Notes: generated by a model not told the origin, from the letters alone. Positions 38,888 through 48,068 are shown, counted from the first letter of the stretch. The stretch is 64,000 bases of DNA from an uncultured Pseudomonas sp. (GCF_946886105.1 NZ_CAMPHV010000009.1:62001-126000); one strand, 5' to 3'. A program made the numbers and translations.

Positions 38888-40348
38888 ATGGAAAATCAAG
38901 CCGAATACCTGCGCAAAGACGCGATGCCAGCCGACATGGGCATGGAGCAGCACATGCAGATGATGGAGCGCCGGCGCGACGCCACGCGCTGGTGTCATTT
39001 CGTCAATATCGCGCTGGGTTTCTGGGTGCTCAGTGCGCCCTTCGTGTTCGGTTATCTGACGATCGTCGCCGGCGATCTCGATCTGCCGCGCCTGGCCAGC
39101 GAGCGTTCGCTGGCCGCCGTGGAAACCCGCGCGCTGTGGATGACCTGGAGCGACCTGCTCAGCGGTGGGCTGATCGTGGCGTTCTCCGTGCTCTCGCTGC
39201 TGCGCATCAGCTGGAGCCAGTGGGCCAACGCCGGCATGGGGCTGTGGCTGATGTTCGCCCCGCTATTGTTCTGGACACCGTCGCCGGCCGGCTATGGCAA
39301 CGGCTTGCTGGTCGGCGCCCTGGTCATAGCCTTCTCCGTGCTGGTACCGATGATGCCCGGCATGAGCATGGCCGGCATGATGCAAAAAGCCTCGGTGCCG
39401 CCCGGCTGGGATTACAACCCCTCGACCTGGCTGCAGCGCCTGCCGATCGCCGCGCTCGCGCTGCTCGGCATCGTCCTGGCGCGCTACCTGGCGGCGTACC
39501 AGTTGGGGCATATCGACAATGCCTGGGACCCGTTCTTCGGTGCCGAACCCAACGGCACCGAGACCATCATCACCTCCGATATGTCCAAGGCCTGGCCGGT
39601 CTCCGACGCCGGGGTCGGCGTCATGGCCTATATGCTGGAACTGCTGATGGCGGTGATGGGCGACGCGCGGCGCTGGCGCACCATGCCCTGGATGGTCGCG
39701 GCATTCGGCGTGGTGGTGGTACCGCTGGGCGCGGTGAGCATCTTCTTTATCATCGCCCAGCCGATCGTCATCGGCACCTGGTGCACGCTTTGCCTGCTGC
39801 AGGCCCTGGCTATGCTGGTGATGATGCCCTACGCACTCGACGAACTGGTGGCCATGGGGCAATTTCTCAAGGATGCACGACGCCGCGGCAAACCCTTCTG
39901 GCGCAGCTTCTTTATGGGCGATGCGATGGAGGGCGCGGGTGAAGATTCACGCCCCGAATTCGAGGGCAGCCTGGGCCATATGAGCATCAAAGGTCTGTAC
40001 GGGGTGAACCTGCCGTGGAACCTGACGTTGCTGTGCCTGATCGGCGTCTGGCTGATGTGCACCCGGCTGATCTACGGCACCGCCGGTGCCATGGCCAACA
40101 GCGACCACTTGATGGGCGCACTGCTGCTCACCGTCTCGGTGCTGGCCATGGCTGAGGTCGCCCGACCGTTGCGCTGGCTGAATATTCCCATCGGCCTGTG
40201 GCTGCTCACCGCGCCCTGGATACTGGCCGGCAGCGGCCTTGGCGCAGCGATCGGCAGCATGATCGCGGGCGTACTGATAGTCGCGGCAAGCCTGCCGAAA
40301 GGACCGATTCGCCATCGCTATGCCGGATGGAGCGAGTTGCTGCATTGA
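38888..40348 (+). CDS. SPW-repeat / vitamin K epoxide reductase-like membrane protein
   Basis: A 486-residue inner-membrane protein with about ten helices. The first part (about 35-160) looks like SPW repeats (VLSAPFVFGY, LMFAPLLFWT). The middle (about 185-325) looks like a VKOR domain with active-site CxxC as CTLC at 299-302 and PVSDAGVG near 237. The last part (about 370-470) is another SPW-like unit (LLTAPWILAG). The loop cysteine pair of classic VKORs is absent. It follows the GH65 gene after 135 bp. I use the ATG at 38888, preceded by GGGGGAG. Confidence 0.8.
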   Translation: MENQAEYLRKDAMPADMGMEQHMQMMERRRDATRWCHFVNIALGFWVLSAPFVFGYLTIVAGDLDLPRLASERSLAAVETRALWMTWSDLLSGGLIVAFSVLSLLRISWSQWANAGMGLWLMFAPLLFWTPSPAGYGNGLLVGALVIAFSVLVPMMPGMSMAGMMQKASVPPGWDYNPSTWLQRLPIAALALLGIVLARYLAAYQLGHIDNAWDPFFGAEPNGTETIITSDMSKAWPVSDAGVGVMAYMLELLMAVMGDARRWRTMPWMVAAFGVVVVPLGAVSIFFIIAQPIVIGTWCTLCLLQALAMLVMMPYALDELVAMGQFLKDARRRGKPFWRSFFMGDAMEGAGEDSRPEFEGSLGHMSIKGLYGVNLPWNLTLLCLIGVWLMCTRLIYGTAGAMANSDHLMGALLLTVSVLAMAEVARPLRWLNIPIGLWLLTAPWILAGSGLGAAIGSMIAGVLIVAASLPKGPIRHRYAGWSELLH

Positions 40349-40472
40349 TTCGCTCACGGCCACACCCCTGAATATTGCCGCGTTCGCCGATTGCGCTAAT
40401 CTGCACAGACTTCGCCCTGCCACTCGAACGTGTGCAGATGCGCTAAGGACGCGCAAAACAACAGGGACGCAT

Positions 40473-40952
40473 ATGCACGTTGAGCACAAGCTGATAATCC
40501 GCCCCGCCCGCGAAACGGACTCGCCCGCCATCGCCGCGCTGATCGACAGCCTCGTCCCGCATATTCTCGCCGCCCCTGATGCGCCTGCCGCCGAAGCCTT
40601 TATGGCGAGCATTTCCCCGGCCGCTATCGCAGGCTATATCCGCAACCCCGACTATCGCTACTTGCTGGGTTTTATCGGAGAAACCCTGGTCGGCGCGGCG
40701 GCGATACGCGACGACAGCCATCTCTATCACCTGTTCGTCGATGCGCAATTTCAGCGTCGGGGTATCGCCACGGCGCTGTGGACGCAGTTGCGAGATACGG
40801 CCATAGCAGCCGGCAACACCGGCGCCTTCACCGTCAACTCATCGATCAACGCCATTGTCGCCTACTCCCGATTCGGCTTCGTCGCCACGGGCGACGTGCA
40901 GCACAAGAACGGCTTGCAGTTTCAGCCCATGCGGCTGGCAACCGAGCGCTAA
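40473..40952 (+). CDS. GNAT family N-acetyltransferase
   Basis: A 159-residue acetyltransferase. IIRPARETDSPAIAALI is the family N-terminus. The acetyl-CoA site is LYHLFVDAQFQRRGIATALW (about 88-107), with QxxGxA-like RRGIA, and a C-terminal SRFGF motif is present. Substrate unknown. The ATG at 40473 has AGGGA upstream. The longer frame back to 40320 runs into the preceding gene region. Confidence 0.88.
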   Translation: MHVEHKLIIRPARETDSPAIAALIDSLVPHILAAPDAPAAEAFMASISPAAIAGYIRNPDYRYLLGFIGETLVGAAAIRDDSHLYHLFVDAQFQRRGIATALWTQLRDTAIAAGNTGAFTVNSSINAIVAYSRFGFVATGDVQHKNGLQFQPMRLATER

Positions 40953-40981
40953 CCAGCCCTGATCACCAACCAGGAAGCCCG

Positions 40982-41332
40982 ATGAGCATCAAACAAACCC
41001 TTATCCCCTTGCTACTCGCCCTAGCGCTCTCGGCTTGCGGCAAACCGGTGCCCGCGGAAAAAGCCGCTTACGTCGGCGAGTGGCAAGCGCCAGCCATGTA
41101 CCTGCTGATCTCCGAGGATGGTTCGGTGCGCTACAAGCGCCTCAAAGGCGGCGCGGCCACCTCGGTCGAAGGCCCGTTCAAAGGCTTTGTCGGCGATAAC
41201 CTGGAGGTCGGCATCGGCCCGATGGCCACCACCTTCGTCGTCAGCCAACCGCCCTACCAGGAGGGCGGGCGATGGAAAATGGTGGTAGATGGGGTGGAGC
41301 TGAGTAGAAGCCCAAGCGGAGCCATCCAATAG
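40982..41332 (+). CDS. small lipoprotein
   Basis: A 116-residue protein with a lipoprotein signal peptide. The lipobox LSAC places the lipidated Cys at residue 19. The mature part contains VGEWQAPAMYLLISEDGSVRYKR and reads as a small beta-rich domain resembling lipocalin-like stress proteins, but I do not recognise a family. It begins 29 bp after the acetyltransferase stop and may share its transcript. Confidence 0.75.
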   Translation: MSIKQTLIPLLLALALSACGKPVPAEKAAYVGEWQAPAMYLLISEDGSVRYKRLKGGAATSVEGPFKGFVGDNLEVGIGPMATTFVVSQPPYQEGGRWKMVVDGVELSRSPSGAIQ

Positions 41333-41464
41333 GCGGCCAGGGGATGGCTTGCTTAGTGCTCTTAGGAAACAGCGGGGGCCTTGGACCCTTCGCCACAGCA
41401 GTTCCCGGCGATGCAGGACAGCCCCGAGCCGAATTATGTGCACTGGCTCTCATTCCACCTTTCG

Positions 41465-41482
41465 TATAGCCAATGGCTTACA
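41465..41482. promoter_or_regulatory. GacA-type upstream activating sequence for the Rsm-like sRNA
   Basis: The right half, GCTTACA, matches the known TGTAAGC-N4-GCTTACA element of rsmX/Y/Z promoters exactly, and the left half matches at 4 of 7 bases. It is centred about 65 bp upstream of the predicted transcription start near 41538. A -10-like TAATCT lies at 41527-41532. Confidence 0.6.
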
Positions 41483-41537
41483 CGCACCCGCAGCGATCTG
41501 CCCTGTTGTCGATTGGGTTCGGCGCCTAATCTGTGTC

Positions 41538-41652
41538 CATCAGCTGCTGCGCAGGACGCGCACAGGGATCACGGATGATCGACCATGGCCCGGATGGCTA
41601 CCGACAGGATGTTGGAATGGTCTGAGAAAAAACCCGCTTCGGCGGGTTTTTT
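41538..41652 (+). ncRNA. Rsm-type small RNA (RsmX/Y/Z-like, sequesters RsmA/CsrA)
   Basis: A predicted RNA of about 115 nt with four successive hairpins that each present GGA in the loop. These are TGCGC-AGGAC-GCGCA (41548-41562), GATCA-CGGA-TGATC (41567-41580), TGGCC-CGGAT-GGCTA (41586-41600) and CCGACA-GGA-TGTTGG (41601-41615). Two further GGA words occur, one in the linker at 41566-41568 and one single-stranded before the terminator. This is the architecture of RNAs that titrate RsmA/CsrA. A GacA box and a -10 precede it and an intrinsic terminator ends it. Exact start and paralogue (X, Y or Z) are not determinable here. Confidence 0.78.
41627..41652 (+). terminator. intrinsic terminator of the Rsm-like sRNA
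   Basis: AAAAAACCCGC-TTCG-GCGGGTTTTTT: a 5-bp GC stem (CCCGC/GCGGG) extended by six A-T pairs, with a UUCG-type loop. Located 85 bp before the LysE gene. Confidence 0.93.
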
Positions 41653-41737
41653 GTTGTGCTCGCTAAACGCGTACAGCCGCGAGTGAGCGGCCTGTGAGAA
41701 GCTGGGCAACCCCAAACCCCACCTGAGCCTGCTTGCC

Positions 41738-42382
41738 ATGTTTGGAACGCAAGATCTGCTGCTGTTCATGATTACCGGCCTGTTGTTGAACATGGCCCCC
41801 GGCCCCGACTCGCTGTTGATCATGGCGCGCAGCGCTGCTCATGGCTGGCGCGCGGGCTCGGCGGCGGCGCTGGGTATCGGCGCCGGTACTTTCGTGCATG
41901 TGTTCGCCGCGGCGATCGGTTTGTCGGCGCTGCTCGCCACCTCGAGCACAGCGTTCGCCGTGGTCAAATACCTGGGAGCGGCCTATCTGCTGTATGTGGG
42001 TTTCAGCATGCTGATCGCGCGGAAACAATCCGCATCGGACGCATCCACCGCGCTCGCGCCGCCACCCGCTTTGTCTTATCGGCGCATCTTCGCCCAGGGC
42101 TTTCTGACCAACGTGCTGAACCCGAAGGTCGCGGTGTTTTTCCTCGCGTTCGTGCCCCAGTTCATTGCGCCGGAGGCGTCGAACAAGGCCCTCGCATTTA
42201 TCGTGCTGGGCTGCATTTTCAATTTCAACGGCATGCTCTGGTGCCATTTCCTGGCCGTGTCGTCGGCATTCGCCAGCCAGCGTATTCAGGCCAGCGAGAC
42301 GCTTTCGCGCTGGTTGAACAGATTGATTGGGGGCGTATTCATGTCGCTCGGGATCAAGCTTGGACTCGCCGAGCGTACCTAG
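41738..42382 (+). CDS. LysE family translocator
   Basis: A 214-residue exporter of the LysE/RhtB type with about six membrane helices. The N-terminal MITGLLLNMAPGPDSLLIM is the family signature, and GFLTNVLNPKVAVFFLAFVPQF near residue 120 is also characteristic. Such proteins export amino acids or derivatives. Substrate unknown. It is the first protein gene after the sRNA terminator. Confidence 0.9.
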   Translation: MFGTQDLLLFMITGLLLNMAPGPDSLLIMARSAAHGWRAGSAAALGIGAGTFVHVFAAAIGLSALLATSSTAFAVVKYLGAAYLLYVGFSMLIARKQSASDASTALAPPPALSYRRIFAQGFLTNVLNPKVAVFFLAFVPQFIAPEASNKALAFIVLGCIFNFNGMLWCHFLAVSSAFASQRIQASETLSRWLNRLIGGVFMSLGIKLGLAERT

Positions 42383-42422
42383 ACGGCATGGACCAAGCCC
42401 CAGGGCGCGGCGCCTTCACGCC

Positions 42423-43325
42423 ATGGCGCTGCTTTGCCTGCTCGGGCTGCTCCTGCCGCCGCTCTCGCACCTGCTCGCCGACTCGACGGGCGCGCTGGCC
42501 TGGCTGATCGACCTGGCCAGCCATTGGCAGTGGTTGTTCTTACCGGGCCTGGCGCTGTTCGCCGGGTTGGCCGGCTGGCGCGACAAGCGCTGGGCCGTTC
42601 TGTTGCTGGGGCTGCCTTTGCCCTGGTTGACGGCATCCGCACCGGCACCAGCGGGCGATCCACAGGCAACGGCATTTACCGTGGCCAGCGCCAACGTCAA
42701 TTTGCACAGCCGCGACACGCGGACACTCGCCACTTGGCTGGCCGGGGTGCAGGCGGATGTCGTGGTTGTGCTGGAGGTTTCGCCGGCATATGCGACGGGT
42801 CTAGGCGCTTTAACCGACTACCCCTTTCAACGCATAGTCGCGCAGGACAGCCCTTTCGGCATCGCCTTGCTGTCACGCCATCCGTTGCAGCACGTACGGG
42901 TGATCGAGGATACGCCCGGGGTCGCCCATATCGAAGCGCAGCTGCAGTGGCAGGGTCGCTCCGTCGAGGTTATCGCCCTGCATCCCATGCCGCCGCTTTC
43001 GCCCCACTATCATCGTGTTCGTAATGCCACGCTAAGTGCGTTGGCCAACCAAGCGGCGGTCAGCGGCAGCCCGACGATTCTCGCCGGCGATCTCAATGCC
43101 ACGCCTTGGTCGTCGGCCTTCAGCGGGCTGGCGCAGCGGGGTTTGCACCGCGCCAGTGGTCTGGCGGCCACGTGGCCGGCGGCCTTGCGAGGGCTGATCG
43201 GCATCCCCATCGATCAGGTGCTGGTCTCGCGCCATTGGGCGGTCGTTGCCAGCGATGTGGGCCCGCCGCTCGGTTCGGATCATCTGCCGGTGCTGACCCG
43301 GCTAACGTTGCGCACAGCCGAGTAA
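42423..43325 (+). CDS. endonuclease/exonuclease/phosphatase family protein
   Basis: About 300 residues. The first 80 or so form three hydrophobic segments that anchor it in the membrane. The remainder is an EEP-fold domain with VASANVNLHSRD, VVVVLEVSP, ALHPMPP, ILAGDLNATPW and C-terminal GSDHLPV, which provide metal and catalytic residues. Similar proteins are phosphodiesterases of uncertain substrate, possibly periplasmic. The start is uncertain: the ATG at 42423 is used because upstream codons overlap the LysE gene, and no clear ribosome-binding site is seen. Confidence 0.8.
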   Translation: MALLCLLGLLLPPLSHLLADSTGALAWLIDLASHWQWLFLPGLALFAGLAGWRDKRWAVLLLGLPLPWLTASAPAPAGDPQATAFTVASANVNLHSRDTRTLATWLAGVQADVVVVLEVSPAYATGLGALTDYPFQRIVAQDSPFGIALLSRHPLQHVRVIEDTPGVAHIEAQLQWQGRSVEVIALHPMPPLSPHYHRVRNATLSALANQAAVSGSPTILAGDLNATPWSSAFSGLAQRGLHRASGLAATWPAALRGLIGIPIDQVLVSRHWAVVASDVGPPLGSDHLPVLTRLTLRTAE

Positions 43326-43414
43326 GTTTTCGCCCGGCAGCGGCGCTAGAATGACAGGCCGCGCCCCGGCAGCCACCTGCCAAACCGCCCTACCCCATCA
43401 CCACGGAACGCCCC

Positions 43415-43816
43415 ATGCCCACCGCCAACCCCGAACACCGCTTGGCCATTCTCGCTCACCCCGATGCCCAGGACTGCAATGTCTACCGGCCGGATGCCAA
43501 GGATCCGGATGCCGAGGAAGAGGATCTGGGCGACGGCAAAATCGTCTTTATCGGCCCTTTCGAAGCGCCCGCCGAATGGGATGCGCTGGAACGCGAGGAG
43601 TTCTTCGCCGACAGCGATCCGGCGCTGTTTTTCAGTGCGCGCATCGCCTGCGACGCCAAGCCGGGTTCGGCGCAGTACTTCAGCGTCGAGCCCGGCGACT
43701 ATGTGGCGAGCATGCCGGGGCTGGGCGAGGTGGTGATGTATTTCGTTTGCGACTTCCACGAGGATGCCGAGGGCGGCCGCTATATCCTGATCCGCGACGA
43801 CGAACCGCTGGATTGA
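43415..43816 (+). CDS. hypothetical acidic protein, 133 aa
   Basis: An acidic soluble protein of unknown function. It begins MPTANPEHRLAILAHPDAQDC and contains DPDAEEEDLGDGKIVFIGPFEAP and a C-terminal YFVCDFHEDAEGGRYILIRDDE. No known motif is recognised. Codon use looks normal for the genome. It precedes the betI operator. Confidence 0.6.
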   Translation: MPTANPEHRLAILAHPDAQDCNVYRPDAKDPDAEEEDLGDGKIVFIGPFEAPAEWDALEREEFFADSDPALFFSARIACDAKPGSAQYFSVEPGDYVASMPGLGEVVMYFVCDFHEDAEGGRYILIRDDEPLD

Positions 43817-43839
43817 GCGGCAAGCGTCAGGCGTCGCGC

Positions 43840-43865
43840 TTTTATTGATTGATCGAGCAATAAAA
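43840..43865. promoter_or_regulatory. BetI operator in front of betI
   Basis: TTTTATTG...CAATAAAA with central ATTGATCGAG, 42 bp upstream of betI. Nearly identical to the palindrome in front of betB, as expected for BetI autoregulation and repression released by choline. Confidence 0.85.
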
Positions 43866-43907
43866 AGCCCCCTATGCTACCGGCACCCTGAATAGCCGGA
43901 GACACCG

Positions 43908-44498
43908 ATGCCCAAGGTTGGAATGCAACCGATCCGCCGCTCGCAATTGATCGCTGCGACCCTCGCTGCGGTCGACCAGGTCGGCATGGGCGATGCCAGT
44001 ATCGCCTATATCGCCCGACTGGCCGGCGTTTCCAACGGCATCATCAGCCATTACTTCCAGGACAAGAACGGCCTGCTCGAAGCCACCATGCGCCACCTGA
44101 TGCAGGCCCTGGCCAATGCCGTGCGCGCACGCCGCGCCGCGCTGGGCGACGACAGCCCGCGCACTCACCTGCTCGCGATCATCGATGGCAACTTCGACGA
44201 CAGCCAAGTGAACGGCCCGGCGATGAAAACCTGGCTGGCCTTCTGGGCCTGCAGCATGCACCAGCCCTCGCTGCGGCGCCTGCAACGGATCAACGATCTG
44301 CGGCTGTACTCCAACCTCTGCGGGCAGTTCCATCGTGTATTGCCGCAGGAGCAGGCGCGCACCGCGGCGCGCGGGCTGGCGGCGCTGATCGATGGTCTAT
44401 GGTTGCGTGGCGCCCTATCCGGTGAAGCCTTCGATACCCAGCAGGCTATGCAGATCGCCTACGACTATCTGGATGTGCAATTGGCCAAGGCGAACTGA
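43908..44498 (+). CDS. betI: transcriptional repressor BetI (TetR family)
   Basis: Represses the choline-to-betaine genes, with choline as inducer. The 196-residue protein has an N-terminal TetR helix-turn-helix (about 25-47, [22 protein letters not shown]) and the BetI C-terminal domain with [31 protein letters not shown] residues near 105-130. It lies 235 bp before betB. Two operator palindromes flank it. A betT transporter gene is not present next to it in this window. Confidence 0.94.
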   Translation: MPKVGMQPIRRSQLIAATLAAVDQVGMGDASIAYIARLAGVSNGIISHYFQDKNGLLEATMRHLMQALANAVRARRAALGDDSPRTHLLAIIDGNFDDSQVNGPAMKTWLAFWACSMHQPSLRRLQRINDLRLYSNLCGQFHRVLPQEQARTAARGLAALIDGLWLRGALSGEAFDTQQAMQIAYDYLDVQLAKAN

Positions 44499-44613
44499 AC
44501 GGCGCGAGCGCGGTGCCCGGCATAGACCGACTACCCTTGGTAAGCCGCCGGCATTTCCTCTGTTCATCCGGCCGTTCGAACGCCATCCATGTCGCGTTTG
44601 GCTTTGGCCTGGT

Positions 44614-44645
44614 CGTTTTTATTGATTGATCGTTCAATAAAAACG
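44614..44645. promoter_or_regulatory. BetI operator in front of betB
   Basis: Arms CGTTTTTATTGA and TCAATAAAAACG are perfect complements around a TTGATCGT centre. It is about 90 bp upstream of betB and matches the site at 43840-43865. Confidence 0.88.
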
Positions 44646-44733
44646 TTCTAGCCTGCTGGTCATTCCCGCCTTCACCTCCACGGCATCGGTAGCGCCATTC
44701 CGATTGCCGAGCACCGAACCAGAGGACCACGCA

Positions 44734-46206
44734 ATGCCTCGTTTCGCCGAACAACAACTCTATATCGACGGCCGCTATGTCGACGCCAGCAGCGGCGCCA
44801 CGTTCGACTCGATCAACCCGGCCACCGGCGAAGTACTCGCCCAGGTACAGCGCGCCAGCCAGGCCGATGTCGAGCGCGCCGTGGCCAGCGCCGCCGCCGG
44901 GCAAAAAGTCTGGGCGGCGATGACCGCCATGCAGCGTTCGCGCATCCTGCGCAAGGCGGTGGACATCCTGCGTGAGCGCAACGACGAGTTGGCCGAGCTG
45001 GAAACCCTCGACACCGGCAAGCCGCTGTCGGAGACGCGCTACGTCGATATCGTCACCGGCGCCGACGTGCTGGAGTACTACGCCGGCCTGATCCCGGCCA
45101 TCGAAGGCGAGCAGATCCCGCTGCGCGAGAGCAGCTTTGTCTACACCCGCCGCGAACCGCTCGGCGTGGTCGCCGGCATCGGCGCCTGGAACTATCCGAT
45201 CCAGATCGCCCTGTGGAAATCCGCCCCGGCTCTTGCCGCCGGCAACGCGATGATCTTCAAGCCGAGCGAAGTCACCTCGCTGACCACTTTGAAGCTCGCC
45301 GAAATCTACACCGAGGCCGGCCTGCCGGATGGCGTGTTCAACGTACTCACCGGCAGCGGTCGCGAAGTCGGGCAATGGCTGACCGAGCACCCCGGCATCG
45401 AGAAGATTTCCTTCACCGGCGGCACCGTCACCGGCAAGAAGGTCATGGCCAGCGCCTCCAGCTCCACCCTCAAGGAAGTGACCATGGAGTTGGGCGGCAA
45501 GTCGCCGCTGATCATCTTCGAAGACGCCGACCTCGACCGCGCCGCCGATATCGCGGTCATGGCCAACTTTTACAGCTCCGGCCAGGTCTGCACCAACGGC
45601 ACCCGGGTGTTCGTGCCGCGCATGTTGCAGGCGCGCTTCGAAAGCAAGGTGCTGGAGCGGGTCAAGCGCATCCGCCTCGGTGATCCATTGCTCGAAACCA
45701 CTAACTTCGGTCCGTTGGTCAGCAGCGCCCATATGGACAGCGTGCTCGGCTATATCGACAAAGGCCGCAGCGAAGGCGCCCGGCTGCTGGTCGGCGGTGC
45801 ACGTGTCACCGACGGCGAGTACGCCAAGGGTGCCTATGTGGCGCCGACCGTATTCACCGACTGCACCGACAAGATGACCATCGTCCGCGAGGAGATCTTC
45901 GGCCCAGTGATGAGCATCCTGGTTTACGACACCGAAGAAGAAGTGATCCGCCGCGCCAACGATACCGACTACGGCCTGGCCGCCGGCCTGGTGACCCGCG
46001 ATCTGGCCCGTGCGCACCGGGTCATCCACCGGCTGGAAGCCGGTATCTGCTGGATCAACACCTGGGGCGAGTCGCCGGCGGAAATGCCGGTGGGCGGTTA
46101 CAAGCAGTCCGGCGTCGGTCGCGAGAACGGCCTGACCACCCTGGAGCACTACACCCGGATCAAATCCGTGCAGGTGGAACTCGGCGGCTACGCCTCGGTG
46201 TTTTGA
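44734..46206 (+). CDS. betB: betaine-aldehyde dehydrogenase
   Basis: Oxidises betaine aldehyde to glycine betaine with NAD(P). The 490-residue ALDH has [11 protein letters not shown] near 153, the catalytic Glu in [10 protein letters not shown] (near 252) and nucleophile Cys286 in SSGQVCTNG. Length and Cys position match P. aeruginosa BetB. The ATG at 44734 has AGAGGA upstream, and a frame extension to 44704 is not needed. betA follows 179 bp later, with two repeats in between. Confidence 0.96.
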   Translation: MPRFAEQQLYIDGRYVDASSGATFDSINPATGEVLAQVQRASQADVERAVASAAAGQKVWAAMTAMQRSRILRKAVDILRERNDELAELETLDTGKPLSETRYVDIVTGADVLEYYAGLIPAIEGEQIPLRESSFVYTRREPLGVVAGIGAWNYPIQIALWKSAPALAAGNAMIFKPSEVTSLTTLKLAEIYTEAGLPDGVFNVLTGSGREVGQWLTEHPGIEKISFTGGTVTGKKVMASASSSTLKEVTMELGGKSPLIIFEDADLDRAADIAVMANFYSSGQVCTNGTRVFVPRMLQARFESKVLERVKRIRLGDPLLETTNFGPLVSSAHMDSVLGYIDKGRSEGARLLVGGARVTDGEYAKGAYVAPTVFTDCTDKMTIVREEIFGPVMSILVYDTEEEVIRRANDTDYGLAAGLVTRDLARAHRVIHRLEAGICWINTWGESPAEMPVGGYKQSGVGRENGLTTLEHYTRIKSVQVELGGYASVF

Positions 46207-46220
46207 TTATCTGCACCCTT

Positions 46221-46303
46221 GTAGGGTGGATCGAGGCGCCTAGCTGAGGCTTCACCCATCCACCAGCTGCGATAGCGGATGAAAACAGCGTCATCCACCC
46301 TAC
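46221..46303. repeat. GTAGGGTGG-type palindromic repeat between betB and betA
   Basis: 83 bp with 11-bp perfect terminal inverted repeats GTAGGGTGGAT / ATCCACCCTAC. A second member of the family is at 62756-62831. A non-coding intergenic repeat. Confidence 0.8.
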
Positions 46304-46316
46304 ATCGGCCAGCCCC

Positions 46317-46375
46317 GTAGCCCGGATGCAATCCGGGAACAGTCATCGCGTTTTCCCGGATTGCATCCGGGCTAC
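46317..46375. repeat. GTAGCCCGG-type palindromic repeat directly before betA
   Basis: 59 bp forming a perfect 23-bp inverted repeat around a 13-base loop. Its right end (GGGCTAC) runs straight into the AGGAA ribosome-binding site of betA. Other members are at 59589, 62676 and, degenerate, 31216. Confidence 0.88.
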
Positions 46376-46385
46376 AGGAACTTCT

Positions 46386-48068
46386 ATGTCTCAAGAATTC
46401 GACTACATCATCATCGGCGCCGGCTCGGCGGGTAACGTGCTGGCCGCTCGCCTGAGCGAGGATGCCGAGGTCAGTGTGCTGCTGCTGGAAGCCGGTGGCC
46501 CGGACTATCGCCTGGATTTCCGCACCCAGATGCCCGCCGCCCTGGCCTTCCCGTTGCAGGGCCGCCGCTACAACTGGGCCTACCTGACCGAGCCCGAACC
46601 GCATATGAACAACCGCCGCATGGAGTGCGGGCGCGGCAAGGGTCTGGGCGGCTCCTCCCTGATCAACGGCATGTGCTATATCCGCGGCAACGCCATGGAC
46701 TACGACGGCTGGGCTCAGGAGAAAGGCCTGGAAGACTGGAGTTATCTGGACTGCCTGCCGTATTTCCGCAAGGCCGAGCGCCGCGATGTCGGTGCCAACG
46801 CCTACCACGGCGGCGATGGCCCCGTGTCGGTAACTACCCCAAAAAGCGGCAATAACCCGCTGTTCCAGGCCATGGTCGAAGCCGGCGTGCAGGCCGGTTA
46901 CCCGCGCACCGACGATTTGAACGGCTACCAGCAGGAAGGCTTCGGCCCGATGGACCGCACCGTCACCGCGCAAGGGCGACGTTCCAGCACCGCACGCGGC
47001 TATCTCGACCAAGCCAAGGCGCGACCGAACCTGAGCATCGTCACCCACGCCCTCACCGACCGTATCCTGTTCGACGGCAAGCGTGCCATCGGCGTCGACT
47101 ACCTGCACGGCGACAGCAACACCCCCACCACCGTGCGCGCCCGCCGCGAAGTCTTGCTGTGCTCGGGGGCCATCGCTTCGCCGCAGATTCTGCAACGCTC
47201 CGGGGTCGGCCCGGCGGCGCTGTTGCGCGACCTGGATATTCCCGTGGTGCACGACCTGCCGGGCGTCGGCCAGAACCTGCAGGACCACCTCGAGGTGTAC
47301 ATCCAGTACGCCTGCAAGCAGCCGGTTTCGCTGTACCCGGCGCTGAAATGGTGGAACCAGCCGCAGATCGGCGCCAACTGGCTGTTCCTCGGCAAGGGCA
47401 TCGGCGCCAGCAACCAGTTCGAGGCCGGCGGTTTTATCCGTTCGAGCGCCGAGTTCGAGTGGCCGAATATCCAGTACCACTTCCTGCCGGTGGCGATCAA
47501 TTACAACGGCAGCAACGCGGTCAACGAGCACGGCTTCCAGGCCCACGTCGGCTCCATGCGTTCGCCGAGCCGCGGGCGCGTGCAGGTCACCTCGAAAGAC
47601 CCGCGCCAGCACCCGAGCATCCTGTTCAACTACATGGCCCACGAGCAGGACTGGCGCGAGTTCCGCGACGGCATCCGGATCACCCGCGAGATCATGGCGC
47701 AGTCGGCACTGGAACCCTTCCGCGGCCGCGAGATCAGCCCCGGCGCCGAGTTGCAGAGCGACGCCGAGCTGGATGCGTTTATCCGCGAACACGGCGAAAC
47801 CGCTTACCACCCCTCCTGCTCCTGCAAGATGGGCTTCGATGAGATGGCGGTGGTCGACGGCCAGGGCCGGGTGCATGGCATGCAGGGCCTGCGGGTGATC
47901 GATGCCTCGATCATGCCGCTGATCACCACCGGCAACCTCAACGCGCCGACCATCATGATGGCCGAGAAAATCGCCGACCAGATCCGCGGTCGCACCCCGC
48001 TGCCACGCAGCACCGCGCCCTACTACAAGGCCAATGGCGCGCCGGTACGCGGCACGCCGCAGCGCTAG
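46386..48068 (+). CDS. betA: choline dehydrogenase
   Basis: A FAD-dependent GMC-family enzyme oxidising choline to betaine aldehyde, and further to betaine, at the inner membrane. The 560-residue protein has the FAD motif [15 protein letters not shown] signature [15 protein letters not shown] near residue 80, and the C-terminal catalytic region with HPSCSCKMG and [13 protein letters not shown]. The ATG at 46386 has AGGAA 7 bases upstream. The frame back to 46326 crosses a repeat and is not used. Ends betIBA. Confidence 0.96.
   Translation: MSQEFDYIIIGAGSAGNVLAARLSEDAEVSVLLLEAGGPDYRLDFRTQMPAALAFPLQGRRYNWAYLTEPEPHMNNRRMECGRGKGLGGSSLINGMCYIRGNAMDYDGWAQEKGLEDWSYLDCLPYFRKAERRDVGANAYHGGDGPVSVTTPKSGNNPLFQAMVEAGVQAGYPRTDDLNGYQQEGFGPMDRTVTAQGRRSSTARGYLDQAKARPNLSIVTHALTDRILFDGKRAIGVDYLHGDSNTPTTVRARREVLLCSGAIASPQILQRSGVGPAALLRDLDIPVVHDLPGVGQNLQDHLEVYIQYACKQPVSLYPALKWWNQPQIGANWLFLGKGIGASNQFEAGGFIRSSAEFEWPNIQYHFLPVAINYNGSNAVNEHGFQAHVGSMRSPSRGRVQVTSKDPRQHPSILFNYMAHEQDWREFRDGIRITREIMAQSALEPFRGREISPGAELQSDAELDAFIREHGETAYHPSCSCKMGFDEMAVVDGQGRVHGMQGLRVIDASIMPLITTGNLNAPTIMMAEKIADQIRGRTPLPRSTAPYYKANGAPVRGTPQR

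Noticed and set aside
41349..41666. A 105-codon frame covering the sRNA region
   Set aside because: It crosses the intrinsic terminator and the GGA hairpins, and the peptide looks random. The RNA explanation accounts for the structure.
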